Shown piece by piece: positions 1 through 10,311 of a stretch of DNA of 64,000 nucleotides. Below the pieces are notes generated by a model. That model saw only the letters and a list, made by a program, of their open reading frames with translations, had not been told where the DNA came from and searched no databases. The stretch's first letter is position 1; every line of letters begins with the position of its first letter. Location: the NCBI GenBank assembly GCA_019671005.1, contig CM033721.1:48836864-48900863 (forward strand), given 5' to 3'. This stretch comes from Hibiscus mutabilis (taxonomy: Eukaryota; Streptophyta; Magnoliopsida; Malvales; Malvaceae). The translations under genes and the position numbers were made by a program.

Positions 1-479
1 AAAAGAGTTTAGCTCATGTCTGAGTCTAAAGCAACCATAATTAAAAGTATAAAGCATGACAATTTGTCAAGTAAGAGAAAAAAAAGAGCCGAGCGTAGAC
101 TCACTCCATGTTGTCCAACTTTATTATAGGCCTTCTCTCTGTGAGCCTCTCTTGATGGCGTCATTTGTTGGGGACAATTGTCTAGCTTTGCCCCAGTGGT
201 TCTCTATAAGCTCGGACTAGGACTGTCGTCTGAATCGTGCTCTCTCTCGATCGTCTCCCTTTGGGTAGTTTCCAAGTCTTCTTTTTATAGGCGGTGAAAC
301 TAGGGCTTCAGTACCCTAAAGTTGCAGGACTTCATTAACGAAAGCCAATTGTTTCTTTCTATATTTAAGGATACATATCTGAGAGAAAGTCTACATGGGC
401 AAAAGATAGATTCATCTCCAACTCTTTATGCCTCGTCAACTCCAACCATGCGATCTGCTCTTCTCCTACTCCATGAGAC
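1..479. other. Unassigned sequence upstream of the Tat gag remnant
   Basis: No open frame with a recognisable domain, on either strand. The N-terminal capsid part of gag expected just upstream of position 480 is not readable here, so this is either a 5'-deleted or rearranged part of the Tat element or the edge of another insertion. A TATA-like stretch lies near 285-291. I see nothing else. Confidence 0.4.
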
Positions 480-1310
480 ATGCTCATAAATGGAGAGTTG
501 ATACTTGCGACCGTGAAAAATGGAAGGTTGGATAGTGGGGAGGTAAAGAAACCCTACAAAAAGAGAGACAATAAAGTTAATGCTGCTAATGTCTATAATC
601 CCAACTACTCGAAGGGGGTAGTCTTCAACAAACCCAATGTCTCAACCACAGCTCCAGCAGTCACAAACCCGCCAAAAGAAGAACGAACGTATCAAGGGAG
701 CTCGAAACCATATTTTCCTCTTATCTCGATGACATACGCAGAATTGTTTGCTGGACTAATCAAATCCCAGATGGTGTTGCCAGGGCATGTTCCTCCATTC
801 TCACAACCATACCCACAATGGTATGATGAGAAGGCGCAATGCGAATATCATGCAGAAGTTAGGGGCCATACCATTGAAAATTGTAATGCATTCAAAAAGG
901 TGGTAGATGACTTAAGAAAATCATGGATGTTATCATTCGATACGTCGAAAGATAAGGGAAATCCTCTGCCAAATCATCATAAGGCATGTGTGAATGCAAC
1001 CATTGAGGAGGAAGATAAGGTGGTTAAGGAATATGTTGCTGAAGTTAGAGCTCCTACGAGGTGGATATGGGCTTAAATGGTGGCAGTAGGAATGTTGGAA
1101 GAATGAACCCAGAAACTGAAAATTGAGAAAGAATCATATTGTGAGTACCACATGAAGGAAGGACATGAGATTGATTGTTGCTTAAAATTTGAGCAACTAG
1201 TTTAGGACAGGATGAATAAGAAATAACTTGAATTATTTGAAAAGAAAGAAAATGAATGTTTGCTGGATGTATGTGCATCGGAGGAGTCATCCTCTAGAAG
1301 GGATTATATT
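480..1310 (+). pseudogene. gag: Tat-lineage Ty3/gypsy gag, C-terminal part, frameshifted
   Basis: This is the C-terminal half of a gag protein that would package element RNA. Residues 1-198 are open (480-1076). They carry a zinc-knuckle-like motif CEYHAEVRGHTIENC at about 840-895. After a frameshift a second, related motif CEYHMKEGHEIDCC follows at about 1137-1185, interrupted downstream by TAG. Paired knuckles of this CxYH...GH....C form are typical of plant Tat-lineage gag proteins. The N-terminal capsid domain is missing, and the ATG at 480 is only the first in-frame Met, not a proven start. Protease follows downstream in the same orientation. The copy is clearly defective. Confidence 0.75.
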
Positions 1311-1603
1311 GGAATGAAGCCTTTAGTTATTAAAGGTTAAAACAAGAGTTGGTGAGCTAGCAAGGAGTGTAACCCCATAGCTCATAATCAAGGCACCAGC
1401 GCCGTTTCCATATAAGGATATCAAGCAAGTCCCTTGGAATTACACTTGAGGTGATAGCCCCTTGAGAAACATCTGCTCAAGAGAAGGAAGAACTGGTCAA
1501 TGAAGAGAGCCATTTCACAAGGAGTAGAAGACTTTATTCTCAACCAACAACAGAGGATAGAGATGCAAGGCTGAGGGAAGCAACTGCTGAGGAGCCTAAA
1601 AAA
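1311..1603 (+). other. Broken gag-protease linker
   Basis: Lies between the gag remnant and protease in the same element. All three forward frames contain stops. No domain is recognisable, and it is presumably decayed polyprotein linker. Confidence 0.5.
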
Positions 1604-2764
1604 GTGGATAATAGAGAATTCTTCAAGGAAAAACTAACAACGTATCATGAGCCTGTAAGGGAATTAGAGGCTCAAGAGTTCTTAAATATCTTAAAACACG
1701 GTGAACATAGCATCGTGGAGCAACTCTATAAGCTTTTAGCTCGAATTTCTATGCTTTTGTTGCTATTGAGTTCTGAGGGCCATCGTGAGGACCTGTTAAA
1801 GATTTTGAACCGAACGTTTGTATCAAAGGAGATTACAACTGATAAGATGGACATGTTAGTCGGTAACATTGCCGTTAATAATTTCATCTTGTTCAATGAT
1901 GAGGAAATACTAGGTGAAGGAACGGGATCTTGCAAAGCTTTGCACATCACCACCAGATGTAAGGGACATATGTTACCAAGTGTCCTAATTGATAATGCGT
2001 CGGCAATAAATGTTCTGTTGTTAGCCACACTGAAGAAACTGCAAATAGATAGTTCTTATATGAGAACTTATCAAAATATTGTTAGAGCATTTGACGAAAC
2101 TCAGAAGGATGTGATAGGAAAAATTGAGGTGCCTTTACAAATTGGACCAACAACTTTCGATGTTGAATTTGTGGTTATGGATATAAGACCTAGCTATAGT
2201 TTCCTGCTAGGGCGCCCATGGATTCACGCAGCAGGAGCGGTCCCATCTACTTTACACCAGAAGCTGAAGTTTGTGATAGATGGTCAATTAATAACTGTCG
2301 GTGTGGAGGAAGAAATCATTGTATCAGTAACCACTGATGCACCCTTTATCGAGATCGATGAGGGTGTGCTAAAGTGTCATTTAAGGACGTTGGAGCTAGT
2401 TAATGCAACCTTTGTCACTGAAGGGAGTAAGGTGCCAGAACCTAAGTTATCAAGCTCTGCGAAGATGAAGGTAAAGCAAACACTTGGGAAAGGAGCTGAA
2501 ATTGGAAAAAGGGCTTGGAAGAAGACATCAAGAAAGATTGTATCCTATAGTAATCCCAGCGAAAAGGATTGTTTTTGCTTAGGCTTCAAGCCCAACAAAT
2601 GGCAAAGAAGGGCTGAAATCAGAAAGCATCAAGAGAGGAGAAGAGCAAGATTGAAGGGAGAGGAAATCGAATGGAAACCAATGACTTTCCCTCCCTTGGA
2701 CCATAACTTTATATCTGGAGGTATGCTGGATCAAAATACCTCAGCTAGTGAAGAAGGAAAATGA
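1604..2764 (+). pseudogene. pro: Tat-lineage aspartic protease segment
   Basis: An open frame of 386 codons covering the retropepsin part of the polyprotein, which would cut Gag-Pol in the virus-like particle. The active-site region reads LIDNASAIN at about residues 128-136, where plant Tat proteases usually have D-N-G-S; the Gly is Ala here, so activity is doubtful. The flap and C-terminal signature FLLGRPWIH lies at about residues 199-207, as in other plant gypsy proteases. The C-terminal third is rich in Lys and Arg and looks like a linker to RT. The first Met is only the first in the open stretch; the real protein would be a polyprotein. Confidence 0.8.
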
Positions 2765-3132
2765 GAGAGCACTCTATGTGAAGCATTTGAAAAGCTGAGT
2801 ATCAATGTTGTGGCTGACAAGGAGGAAGAGAGCTAGTACATGTCAATGATCCACCCTTGCTCTGAGCTTGACAATTGGACTGCTGAAGAAATTCTTGTAG
2901 TCTTTAAGACATGTTCAGAGTAATTCTCAAAACCAACATCTTTGCTCTAGGCCCAGAGACAATTGGGGATCTTATGTAAAGGGCCTATGTCAAATTTTAA
3001 TTTGAATTCAATAAAAGATGCATTTCCCTAAATCATGTGTGGCAAACTTTCTTTTCTTGAATGAACCAAAACCAAATGAAAATTATAAATCACAAAGCAT
3101 AAAAGACATTCTATTCATTTTGTTTCTTCCCT
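2765..3132 (+). other. Non-coding or decayed protease-RT linker
   Basis: Stops in all forward frames. The AT-rich stretch 2990-3150 ends in a pyrimidine run and TTTTCAG at 3158-3164, just before coding similarity resumes. It resembles a 3' splice acceptor. Ogre/Tat elements are known to carry an intron in this part of the polyprotein, so an intron is possible but unproven here. Confidence 0.4.
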
Positions 3133-4300
3133 TTGTATATATTTTTTTCCTATTCCCTTTTCAGGTCTTCAGATATCATTGGCATAAATGAATCCGAACC
3201 TGACTTCAAGGTTGACTTTGAATTGCCTTCGTGCTTAGAAGAAGTTGGAAATATTGATTATGGGAAAGAATATGATGTACCCAGTGATATCCTCAGAATG
3301 GTAGAAGAAGAGAAAAAGCAGATTCTATCACATAAAGAGGAACTAGAGATATTAAATCTCGGAACCGCAGAAGAAAGCGAGAGGTGAAGATTGGTACTAC
3401 CATCACAGCCATAACCAGAGAAAGTCTGATTGAGCTCTTGAAAGAATTCAAAGATAGTTTTTGCATGGTCGCATCAAGATATGCCCGGATTGGACACTGA
3501 AAATGTCATGCATAGGCTCCCTATAAAGAAATGATGTGAACCTGTAAAAAAAGCTTAGAAGAATGAAGGCAGAAACACTCCTCAAGATTACGGATGAGGT
3601 AAAAAAGCAATACGATGCAGGATTCCTCGAGGTAGCCAAGTATCTGGAATGGGTGGCGAATATTGTCCATGTACCAAAAAAGGATGGAAAAGTACGAATG
3701 TGTGTTGGCTACAGGGATCTCAATAAGGCAAGCCCAAAGGATAATTTCCTGCTCCCACATATTGACACTTTAGTCGACAACATGGTAGGTCATTCACTTT
3801 TTTCTTTCATGGAAGGTTTCTCTGGGTATAACCAGATTAAGATGTGCCCAGAATACATGGAAAAGACAACTTTTGTGACGCTATGGGGAACTTTTTGCTA
3901 TAAAGTGATGCCCTTTGGACTTAAGAATGCAAGGGCAACTTATCAAAGGGCCATGGTCACCCTTTTCCATGATATGATGCATAGAGAAATAGAGGTATAC
4001 GTCGATGATATGATTGCCAAATCTCTTTTTGAAAAAGAACATCTTGTCAATTTAGAAAATCTCTTCCTAAGATTGAGAAAGTTCCAGTTAAAGCTCAACA
4101 CGACTAAATGCACATTTGGAGTCACATCTGGAAATTATTAGGTTTTGTTGTGAGCAGAAGAGGAATTGAGATCGATCTAGATAAGATAAAAGCCATATAG
4201 AAACTTCCCCCACCTCAAACAAAAAAGGAAGTTCAAGGTTTTCTAGGATGGTTAAATTACATCGCACGCTTTATTTCTCAGCTAACTGATAAGTGTGATC
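3133..4300 (+). pseudogene. RT: Tat-lineage reverse transcriptase
   Basis: RNA-dependent DNA polymerase domain of the Tat element. Coding similarity starts in the acidic linker (3160-3387), passes stops at about 3388-3560, and is then open at 3563-4141. Visible blocks are VPKKDGKVRMCVGYRDLNKASP, where the usual CVDYRDLN Asp has become Gly, then FSGYNQIKM, LWGTFCYKVMPFGLKNA and the catalytic YVDDM. After a stop at 4139 the thumb region continues to about 4300. The linker stops and the Asp-to-Gly change indicate a dead copy. The lineage call rests on the wording of these blocks and the second RNase H downstream. Confidence 0.85.
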
Positions 4301-4302
4301 CA

Positions 4303-4830
4303 ATGTTTAGGCTACTCAGGAAGAACAATCCAGGGACTTGGGATGAAGAATGTCAAATGGCTTTGGAAAAGATCAAAGAAAAGCTGAACAATCCTCCAGT
4401 TTTAGTACCACCTATTTCAGGAAGACCATTAATCTTGTACCTAACGGTCTATGAAAATTCCATGGGCTACGTGCTAGCACAACATGATGATACTGGAAGA
4501 AAAGAAAAGGCGATATATTACTTAAGCAAGAAGTTCACTGATTGTGAAATCAGATATTCGTCAATTGAAAAGCTATGCTATGCTCTGGTTTGGGCAGCTA
4601 AAAGGCTAAGACAATACATGTTTTATCACGTTACATGGCTAATCTCAAAGTTGGACCCACTAAAGTTCATGATGGAAGCTCCAGCCTTATCAGGAAGGTT
4701 AGCACGATGACAGATGTTACTATCAGAGTTTGATATCCAATATGTGAGCTAAAAAGTGAGAAATGGAAGTTTCATTGCATACTTTTTGGCAAGTAACGCA
4801 TGTGATGACTATGAAGCATTAAACTTTAAT
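4303..4830 (+). pseudogene. RH: Ty3/gypsy RNase H domain (first RNase H)
   Basis: Follows RT directly. The open stretch 4303-4710 contains the RT connection and the RNase H opening LYLTVYENSMGYVLAQHD, then AIYYLSKKFTDCEIRYSSIEKLCYALVWA with the conserved Glu of the E-K-x-C helix. The frame stops at 4708 and similarity continues with more stops to about 4830. It would degrade the RNA strand of the RNA-DNA hybrid during reverse transcription. In plant Tat elements this first domain is thought to be degenerate and backed up by the second RNase H that follows. Confidence 0.75.
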
Positions 4831-4859
4831 TTTCAGGATGAAGACTTGATGTGTATCAC

Positions 4860-5300
4860 CGAAGATGATGAAGCTTCAATAGAATCTTGGGTTATGAACT
4901 TTGATGGCGTAGCAAATGCATTAGGGGAGGCATAGGGGCAGTTCTGGTTTCCCCGGAAGGAGATTATTACCCTTTTACCAGTCGTTTGAAGTTCTTCTGC
5001 ACTAATAACATGGCAGAGTACGATGCTCGTATAATGGGTCTAATAGAGGCTATAAAGAGGAAAATTTGTACCCTAAGAGTCTTTGGGGACTCTGAGTTAG
5101 TCATTTATCAGATACGTGGCGAATGGGAGACAAAAGATGTAAAGTTGTTGGGATATCACAAGCTGGTCCTCAAGTTAACCAAGGAATTTGATGAGGTCAC
5201 TTTCAAATATCTCCCCAGAGAAAACAATCAAATGGTTGATGCTTTAGCTACTTTAGCCGCCATGTTTAGGGTAAATGAAGGATCTGAGATGATCCCATCA
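4860..5300 (+). pseudogene. aRNH: Second, archaeal-type RNase H (aRNH), Tat hallmark
   Basis: A second RNase H fold begins at MNFDGVANALG (about 4894-4926; the Asp is the first catalytic acid). After a frameshift near 4927 it continues as GIGAVLVSPEGDYYPFTSRL and then in the open stretch from 4986. Conserved NNMAEYDA (catalytic Glu) and FGDSELVI (catalytic Asp) are readable, followed by YLPRENNQMVDALATLA, where the final Asp sits. A second RNase H after the normal one is characteristic of plant Tat-lineage gypsy elements. The frameshift splits the first strand of the fold, so it is probably non-functional. Confidence 0.8.
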
Positions 5301-5308
5301 GGTTATAT

Positions 5309-6612
5309 ATGCATGACTCTCCAGCTCATTGTTATGCTGTAGAAAAAGAGATGGATGCATTACCATGGTATCATGACATCTTGCAATATGTAAAATTCCA
5401 GCAATACCCACCTCAAGCTATAGAGAATGAAAAGAAAATGACCAGGAAGATGGCATTAGGGTATGTCCTTGATAGTGAGATTTTATACAAAAGAAGTCGT
5501 AAGCAAGTGCTTTTAAGATGTGTAGGGGCAAAAGAGGCACAATTAATTGTGGAAGAAGTTCATGAAGGAGTTTGTGGAACTCATCCTAGTGGTTTCACCA
5601 TGGCCAGAAGAATCATGTGTCTTGGGCATTATTGGTCAACCATGGAAGGTGATTGCATCAACTATTCTCACAAATGCCACAAGTGCCAAATTTATGCTGA
5701 CAAGGTTCATACGCCACCTCAACCTTTTCATGTTTGACAGCCTCTTGGCCATTTTCCATGCGGGGCATTGATGTCATCGGTCAGATTCACCCTAAGGCAT
5801 CAAATAGGCATCGATTTATCCTAGTAGCCATTGATTATTTCACAAAGTGGGTTGAAGCAGCCTCGTATGCAAATGTCACCATATCCACAGTTTGCAAGTT
5901 TTTGAAAAAGGAAATCATTTGTCAATACGGCTTGCTTGAAAGTGTCATCACCAGCAATGCTTCAAATTTGAATAACAGGATGATAAGTGGAGTCTATGAA
6001 CAGTTTAATGTTATACATCATAATTTCGTGGTATATCGCCCGAAGATGAATGGGGCAGTTGAGGCTACGAATAAGAATATTAAGAGGATTATTGCAAAAA
6101 TGACTAATACCTATAAAGATTGGCATGAGAAGCTGTTGTTTGCCTTATACGCTTATCGAACTGTAGTAAGAACTTCCACTGGGGCAACACCTTTCTCATT
6201 GGTATATGGAATGGAAGTTATGCTACCCATTGAGGTTGAAATACCATCGCTCTGTGTCTTAATGGAAGCAAAGTTGGAAGAAGCAGAATGGGTTCGAGCA
6301 AGATATGATCAGCTGAACTTAATTGAAGAGAAAAGACTCAAAGCACTATGTTATGGGAAAATGTACCAGAAAAGGATGATAAAGGCTCACGAGAAGAAAA
6401 TCTGCCCAAGAGAATTCAAAGAGGGGGATTTGGTGTTGAAAAACAAACTGGCAATCCAAAGCGATTCTCGAGGAAAATGGGTACCGAATTGGGAAGGACC
6501 TTACATTGTAACAAAGGTCTTTTTAGGAGGAGCATTATTTTTAGCTGAAATGGATGGAGACGAACTCCAGAGCCTGATAAATTCAGACTCGGCTAAGAAG
6601 TATTATGTTTGA
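5309..6612 (+). pseudogene. INT: Tat-lineage integrase
   Basis: Would insert element cDNA into the genome. The open stretch 5309-5737 carries the HHCC zinc domain: His in EEVHEGVCGTHPSG, then CHKCQIYAD. The next frame, 5734-6612, starts at the core GIDVIGQIHP (first Asp) and includes HRFILVAIDYFTKWVEA. The second catalytic Asp position reads SVITSNASNLNN, so the usual D-N-G is lost. The Glu lies in KMNGAVEATNKNIKR. A C-terminal SH3-like stretch GKWVPNWEGPYIVTKV is present and the frame ends at TGA 6610-6612. The frame break between 5730 and 5737 and the lost Asp make it inactive. Confidence 0.85.
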
Positions 6613-6690
6613 AGAAAAAAAGAGAAAAAAAAGAAGAAAAAGGAAAGGAAAAGAGAAAAAGAAAGAAAAGAAAAAAGAAAAAGAAAATGG
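6613..6690 (+). repeat. A/G-rich tract directly after the integrase stop
   Basis: Almost pure purine (runs of GAAAAAG and AAAGAA) starting at the base after the integrase stop codon. It is too far from the LTR (about 1.9 kb) to be the primer for plus-strand synthesis at the LTR, but it could act as a central-type purine tract or be simple sequence. Confidence 0.6.
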
Positions 6691-8029
6691 GGGTTCAAAA
6701 TGAAAATCCGCAAAGGGCCTTTTGAAACCAAATGAGGATCTGAGTTGAAAACTCATAAAGGGCGGCTCAAACAATTTGCAAATATGACCTTCCTCGGGGA
6801 TTGGCTTAAGAGCTTCATGTTTTTCCGTATAATCATTATCTTCAGGGTCTGCTCAGCATAGAGGACATTCAAGGTCTTTTATGAAGTCATGACAAGAGGA
6901 ATTTTGGTTTCTGATATCTGAATATCTTTTCTTTTCCTTGTAACTTCAATTTGTGTTTGCCACAACACTAATAAATTTTGTTGTATATACCTTTTCTTTC
7001 CTTCTTTGACATCTTTCCATGATGCATCTTGCATTGAAATGAGAATTAAAGTTTGACATTATTTGAAATATACAAAAGATTTTTTATTATTACTTTGAAA
7101 TTTGTCTAGAAGGGTATTGGAACTATGAGGTATTCAATGGTTAAATTTGGAGCTTATGGCATAGAAAGCAACAAAACTTATAAGGAAATATAAGATGGAA
7201 ATAGGTTTTGCTACAAACCTCGGTGGAAAACCTCAATAGATGCTTTAAGGAAGCATGTTGCAAAACAGAGTTGCTTACATGAGATATTTTATTTTCTACA
7301 ACAATGAGAACAATTTTACAAACATTAGAGGAAATAGCTAAGGCTATGAGATATTGAAAGACCAGCAGTATTCTAGGAAGCTTGTCACTGAATATTGATG
7401 TATCAAGTACATTGATAATAGAGTGTTGAAGAATATGAGGATGAAGTCAGTCCTTCCAATCATGAATACAAGATAACTGGATTGAGTGAGTAAATGTGCA
7501 ATGATCATATGAAGCAAGGAAGTGCTAAGAATGACAATGATGATTTCTCATGCATTAATGATGGAAAACCGATGCATTTCCCATATCCCTATGGAGTTTC
7601 GCTCTAGGGTGTCCTAGCAGCAAAGAGCTTCCCTGTTTGAAAAATCAAGACAGAAATCATAGGAAGGAATGAATAATCCATGGTACGGAAAATGAAGCAC
7701 GCAATGGTGAAGATTACTTTCCAAGGAATAGACGATGGAATTTTAACAACAAGAAATTGATGAAGCCAACTATTATTGGAGAGCCGTCTTTTCTGATAGG
7801 ATGGGCCAAAGCAGACACACACCATTAGTTGCCAGAGTTGAGAAAATGTTTGAGATGATATAATTCGAGTTTCCTGGACCTTCACAGTTTTCTTCTGCGT
7901 TAATTAAGAAAAATGTTAAGAAAAAAGTACAAAAGAAATAAGACATGCATTCATGACTAGGCATCCCTAGGGGCATATGCATCTTATTTGGATCATTTGT
8001 ATTTGTTTTGACGGATTTTAGAACCTGCC
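6691..8029 (+). other. Non-coding tail of the Tat element
   Basis: No conserved domain on either strand. Two short antisense frames (7604-7885 and 7773-8069) exist, but their peptides have no family I recognise. Tat elements often carry long non-coding or accessory sequence between integrase and the 3' LTR, which is how I read this. Confidence 0.55.
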
Positions 8030-8527
8030 TATCCGTTCGGGCATTTCGAGAATGGAACTTGCTTATCATTCGAGCATGAGGAGAATAGAACCTGCTTATC
8101 TATTCGAGCAGGCATGAGGGGAATAGAACCCGCCTATATATTCGGGCATGAGGGGAATAGAACCTGCCTATCTATTCAAGCATGAGGAGAATAGAACCCG
8201 CCTATCTATTCGGGCATGAGGAGAATAGAACATGCCTATCTATTTAGGCATGAGGAGAATAGAACCAGCCTATCTATTCGGGCATGAGGAGAATAGAACC
8301 CGCCTATCTATTCGGGCATAAGGAGAATAGAACCTGCTTATCTATTCGAGCATGAGGAGAATAGAACCCGTCTATCCATTCGGGCATTTGGAGAATGGAA
8401 CCTGTTTATCTATTCGAGCATGAGGAGAATAGAACCTGCCTATCCGTTCAGGCATTTGGAGAATGGAGCCTGCTTATCTATTTGAGCACAAGGAGAATAG
8501 AACTCGCATGTCTTCTCAGGCACAAAC
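8030..8527 (+). repeat. Tandem array of a ~35-bp hairpin repeat (about 15 copies)
   Basis: The unit reads roughly GAACCTGCCTATCTATTC, then GGGCATGAGGAGAATA, with copies starting near 8030 and about every 35 bases after. Each unit can fold: GCC pairs with GGC across TATCTATTC. In about four copies (for example near 8056, 8090, 8334 and 8469) the arms are GCT and AGC instead. Copy 3 has a small insertion and the last copy is degenerate. The array sits upstream of the polypurine tract of the Tat element. There are no unique spacers, so it is not a CRISPR array. Confidence 0.9.
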
Positions 8528-8592
8528 GGTTTGGTAATCGGTGAAAATCAATGTATTCTTTTCTTTGTTGTATTCATGTTTCACCGGAATGA

Positions 8593-8607
8593 CCAAAGAG
8601 AGGCAGC
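8593..8607 (+). promoter_or_regulatory. Polypurine tract of the Tat element
   Basis: ACCAAAGAGAGGCAGC directly precedes TGTTGTCACTG, the start of the 3' LTR. Purine-rich sequence ending in GGCAGC in front of TGT is the usual layout in plant Tat elements, and it would prime plus-strand DNA synthesis. Confidence 0.65.
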
Positions 8608-9038
8608 TGTTGTCACTGAATTTTCACCTAACTTCTTTATTTTAACTATGATAAGATTATTTGAATATCATGTAACATTGCTAATATACTTAGGGTATTA
8701 TAATATTAATGTAGTACTAGATTAGTTTAGGTCTCATACAATGTGTTATAATTAGTTAGTTAGATTTTTTTGTTAAATGTGTCGTATGTTTAAATTAGTA
8801 TATAGTTGTTTATTTAGAATTAACATAGGTTATATACATTAGATATTAAAACCAAAACATATGAAATACATAGCCCAATTGTAATTAAAAATAAATAAAA
8901 GGTCCATTTAATTCAAATCAGAATCTATTAATAAAAAATACAAAAAAGTCCAATATACAAAGGCCTATCTGGCTCGTTTATAACCCTAAAAGAAAACCCT
9001 AACTCCCATCTTCTTTCTTTATGCGCATCTGAAGTAGG

Positions 9039-9068
9039 ACCGTTGGATCAAGGGGCCGATCCAACGGT
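9039..9068 (+). repeat. 11-bp perfect inverted repeat in the Tat LTR U3
   Basis: ACCGTTGGATC and GATCCAACGGT pair perfectly around an 8-base loop. It lies about 530 bases upstream of the TATA box, within the most GC-rich part of the LTR. Confidence 0.85.
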
Positions 9069-9364
9069 GTAGATCATGCTAGCTGGGGATGATATAGAGC
9101 CGCACTTCTTAGGCGTTCGATCAGGATGCGATCTGACGGCCCCGATTGCTCTGGAGTATTCAAGCGGATCACCACTCGCACATGGCAGCCACGCGCATGA
9201 CGATTCATCTCCGGTAGTCTGCTTTATCTTCTCCGACGCGTCACTCTCCCCGATTGTTCCTCACCGTCGCCGTTCGAATCATCAAAAACATACAAACAGA
9301 AGAACAAAATGGGTTTAAAATCCCTAAAATAGGGCAGAAGCAATTCAAGATGAAATCAATAGAG

Positions 9365-9690
9365 AGCAAAATCCCTAATTCAAAGCTCTAGCTGGAAAAG
9401 TTAGAAGAAAAACGGGAAGGGATAATCCCTAATTCAAAGCCCTAGCAAGAATTAAGCTGTCATCAGATATGCAAAAGGCAAAATTAGAACGAAAAGGGAA
9501 AAGGGATAATCCCTAAATTGAAGCCTCCGACAAAGATCAAGCAAATCAAGATAATCTAGGGAATAAATTAGGGATTCAATTCAAGCAACTCTTGTACTAT
9601 ATAAACCCCTTTGTAATCCATGTAACAACAACAGACAATGAACAATTCAAAATAAAGAAGAAATTAGGGATTCAATTCAAGCAATTTCTG
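9365..9690 (+). repeat. Imperfect direct repeats in the Tat LTR
   Basis: The phrase ATCCCTAATTCAAAGC(T/C)CTAGC recurs near 9370 and 9427, with a weaker copy near 9507. TTAGGGATTCAATTCAAGCAA recurs at about 9569 and 9664. The repeats flank the TATA box and transcription start region. Confidence 0.7.
9598..9605 (+). promoter_or_regulatory. Probable LTR promoter TATA box
   Basis: TATATAAA followed by CCCCTTTGTAATCC. It is placed within the LTR where U3 would meet R. A near AATAAAG signal follows at about 9651. It would drive transcription of the Tat element from the matching 5' LTR. Confidence 0.6.
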
Positions 9691-10306
9691 ATAATTTTTC
9701 CTACCTATTTACTTTCTATTTCAGTTTAAATAAAGAAGAAAGAAGTTGTTTACCCTTTTTTTTTTGTTCGAAATGTCGCCAGAATCAGGAAATTTCATCG
9801 GAATCTGGGAATTTTGCCACCGACAACGGCGCCCGGCGCCAGTGGAAGGTGGCTGGCATGACGGCCCACCACCGTGTTCTTCAATGCATGAAGAACACGA
9901 TGAATGTCTTCAGAGGATTTCACAAAGCCGGTTTTGATTCATTTGGAAGAGAAATTATAAAATGAAACCTGTTATAATATTTAGTATATATACTTAGTTA
10001 TTTATTTAATTAATTATTTCTTTTATGGCTTTTATGTATATATTTGTATGTATGTTAAACCTTATGATTAGGGACTTAAAACTTAGATTAGAGACATGTA
10101 TGTAAAACATTCTTCATTTTCAATAAAACAAACTTAATCATATTATAACCTTAATAATTAAAAAGAATAAAGTCATTTCTTAAAGGATTATTCACTATTT
10201 AGACTTAAAATTAAAATTCATTAACACATTTAATTTTCTTTTTTATTTGTTTAAAAAGTGAAAACTTAATTAATGTGGTGTCTTATCAAGTGGGAATGAT
10301 GGGTTA

Positions 10307-10311
10307 GCGCT
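10307..10311. other. Target-site duplication of J, left copy (AGCGC)
   Basis: AGCGC directly before TGTAATACCCC matches AGCGG at 15883-15887 with one mismatch, marking J as an insertion into the Tat LTR. Confidence 0.7.

Noticed and set aside
7604..8069. Two antisense frames in the Tat tail
   Set aside because: Some Tat elements have antisense ORFs, but these are short, lack a domain, and one runs into the repeat array. Not enough evidence.
8030..8527. CRISPR-like spacing of ~35-bp repeats
   Set aside because: Repeats are contiguous with no unique spacers and sit inside a plant retrotransposon.
9076..9318. 80-codon frame in GC-rich sequence
   Set aside because: Lies inside the Tat LTR U3, with no domain and no conserved start.
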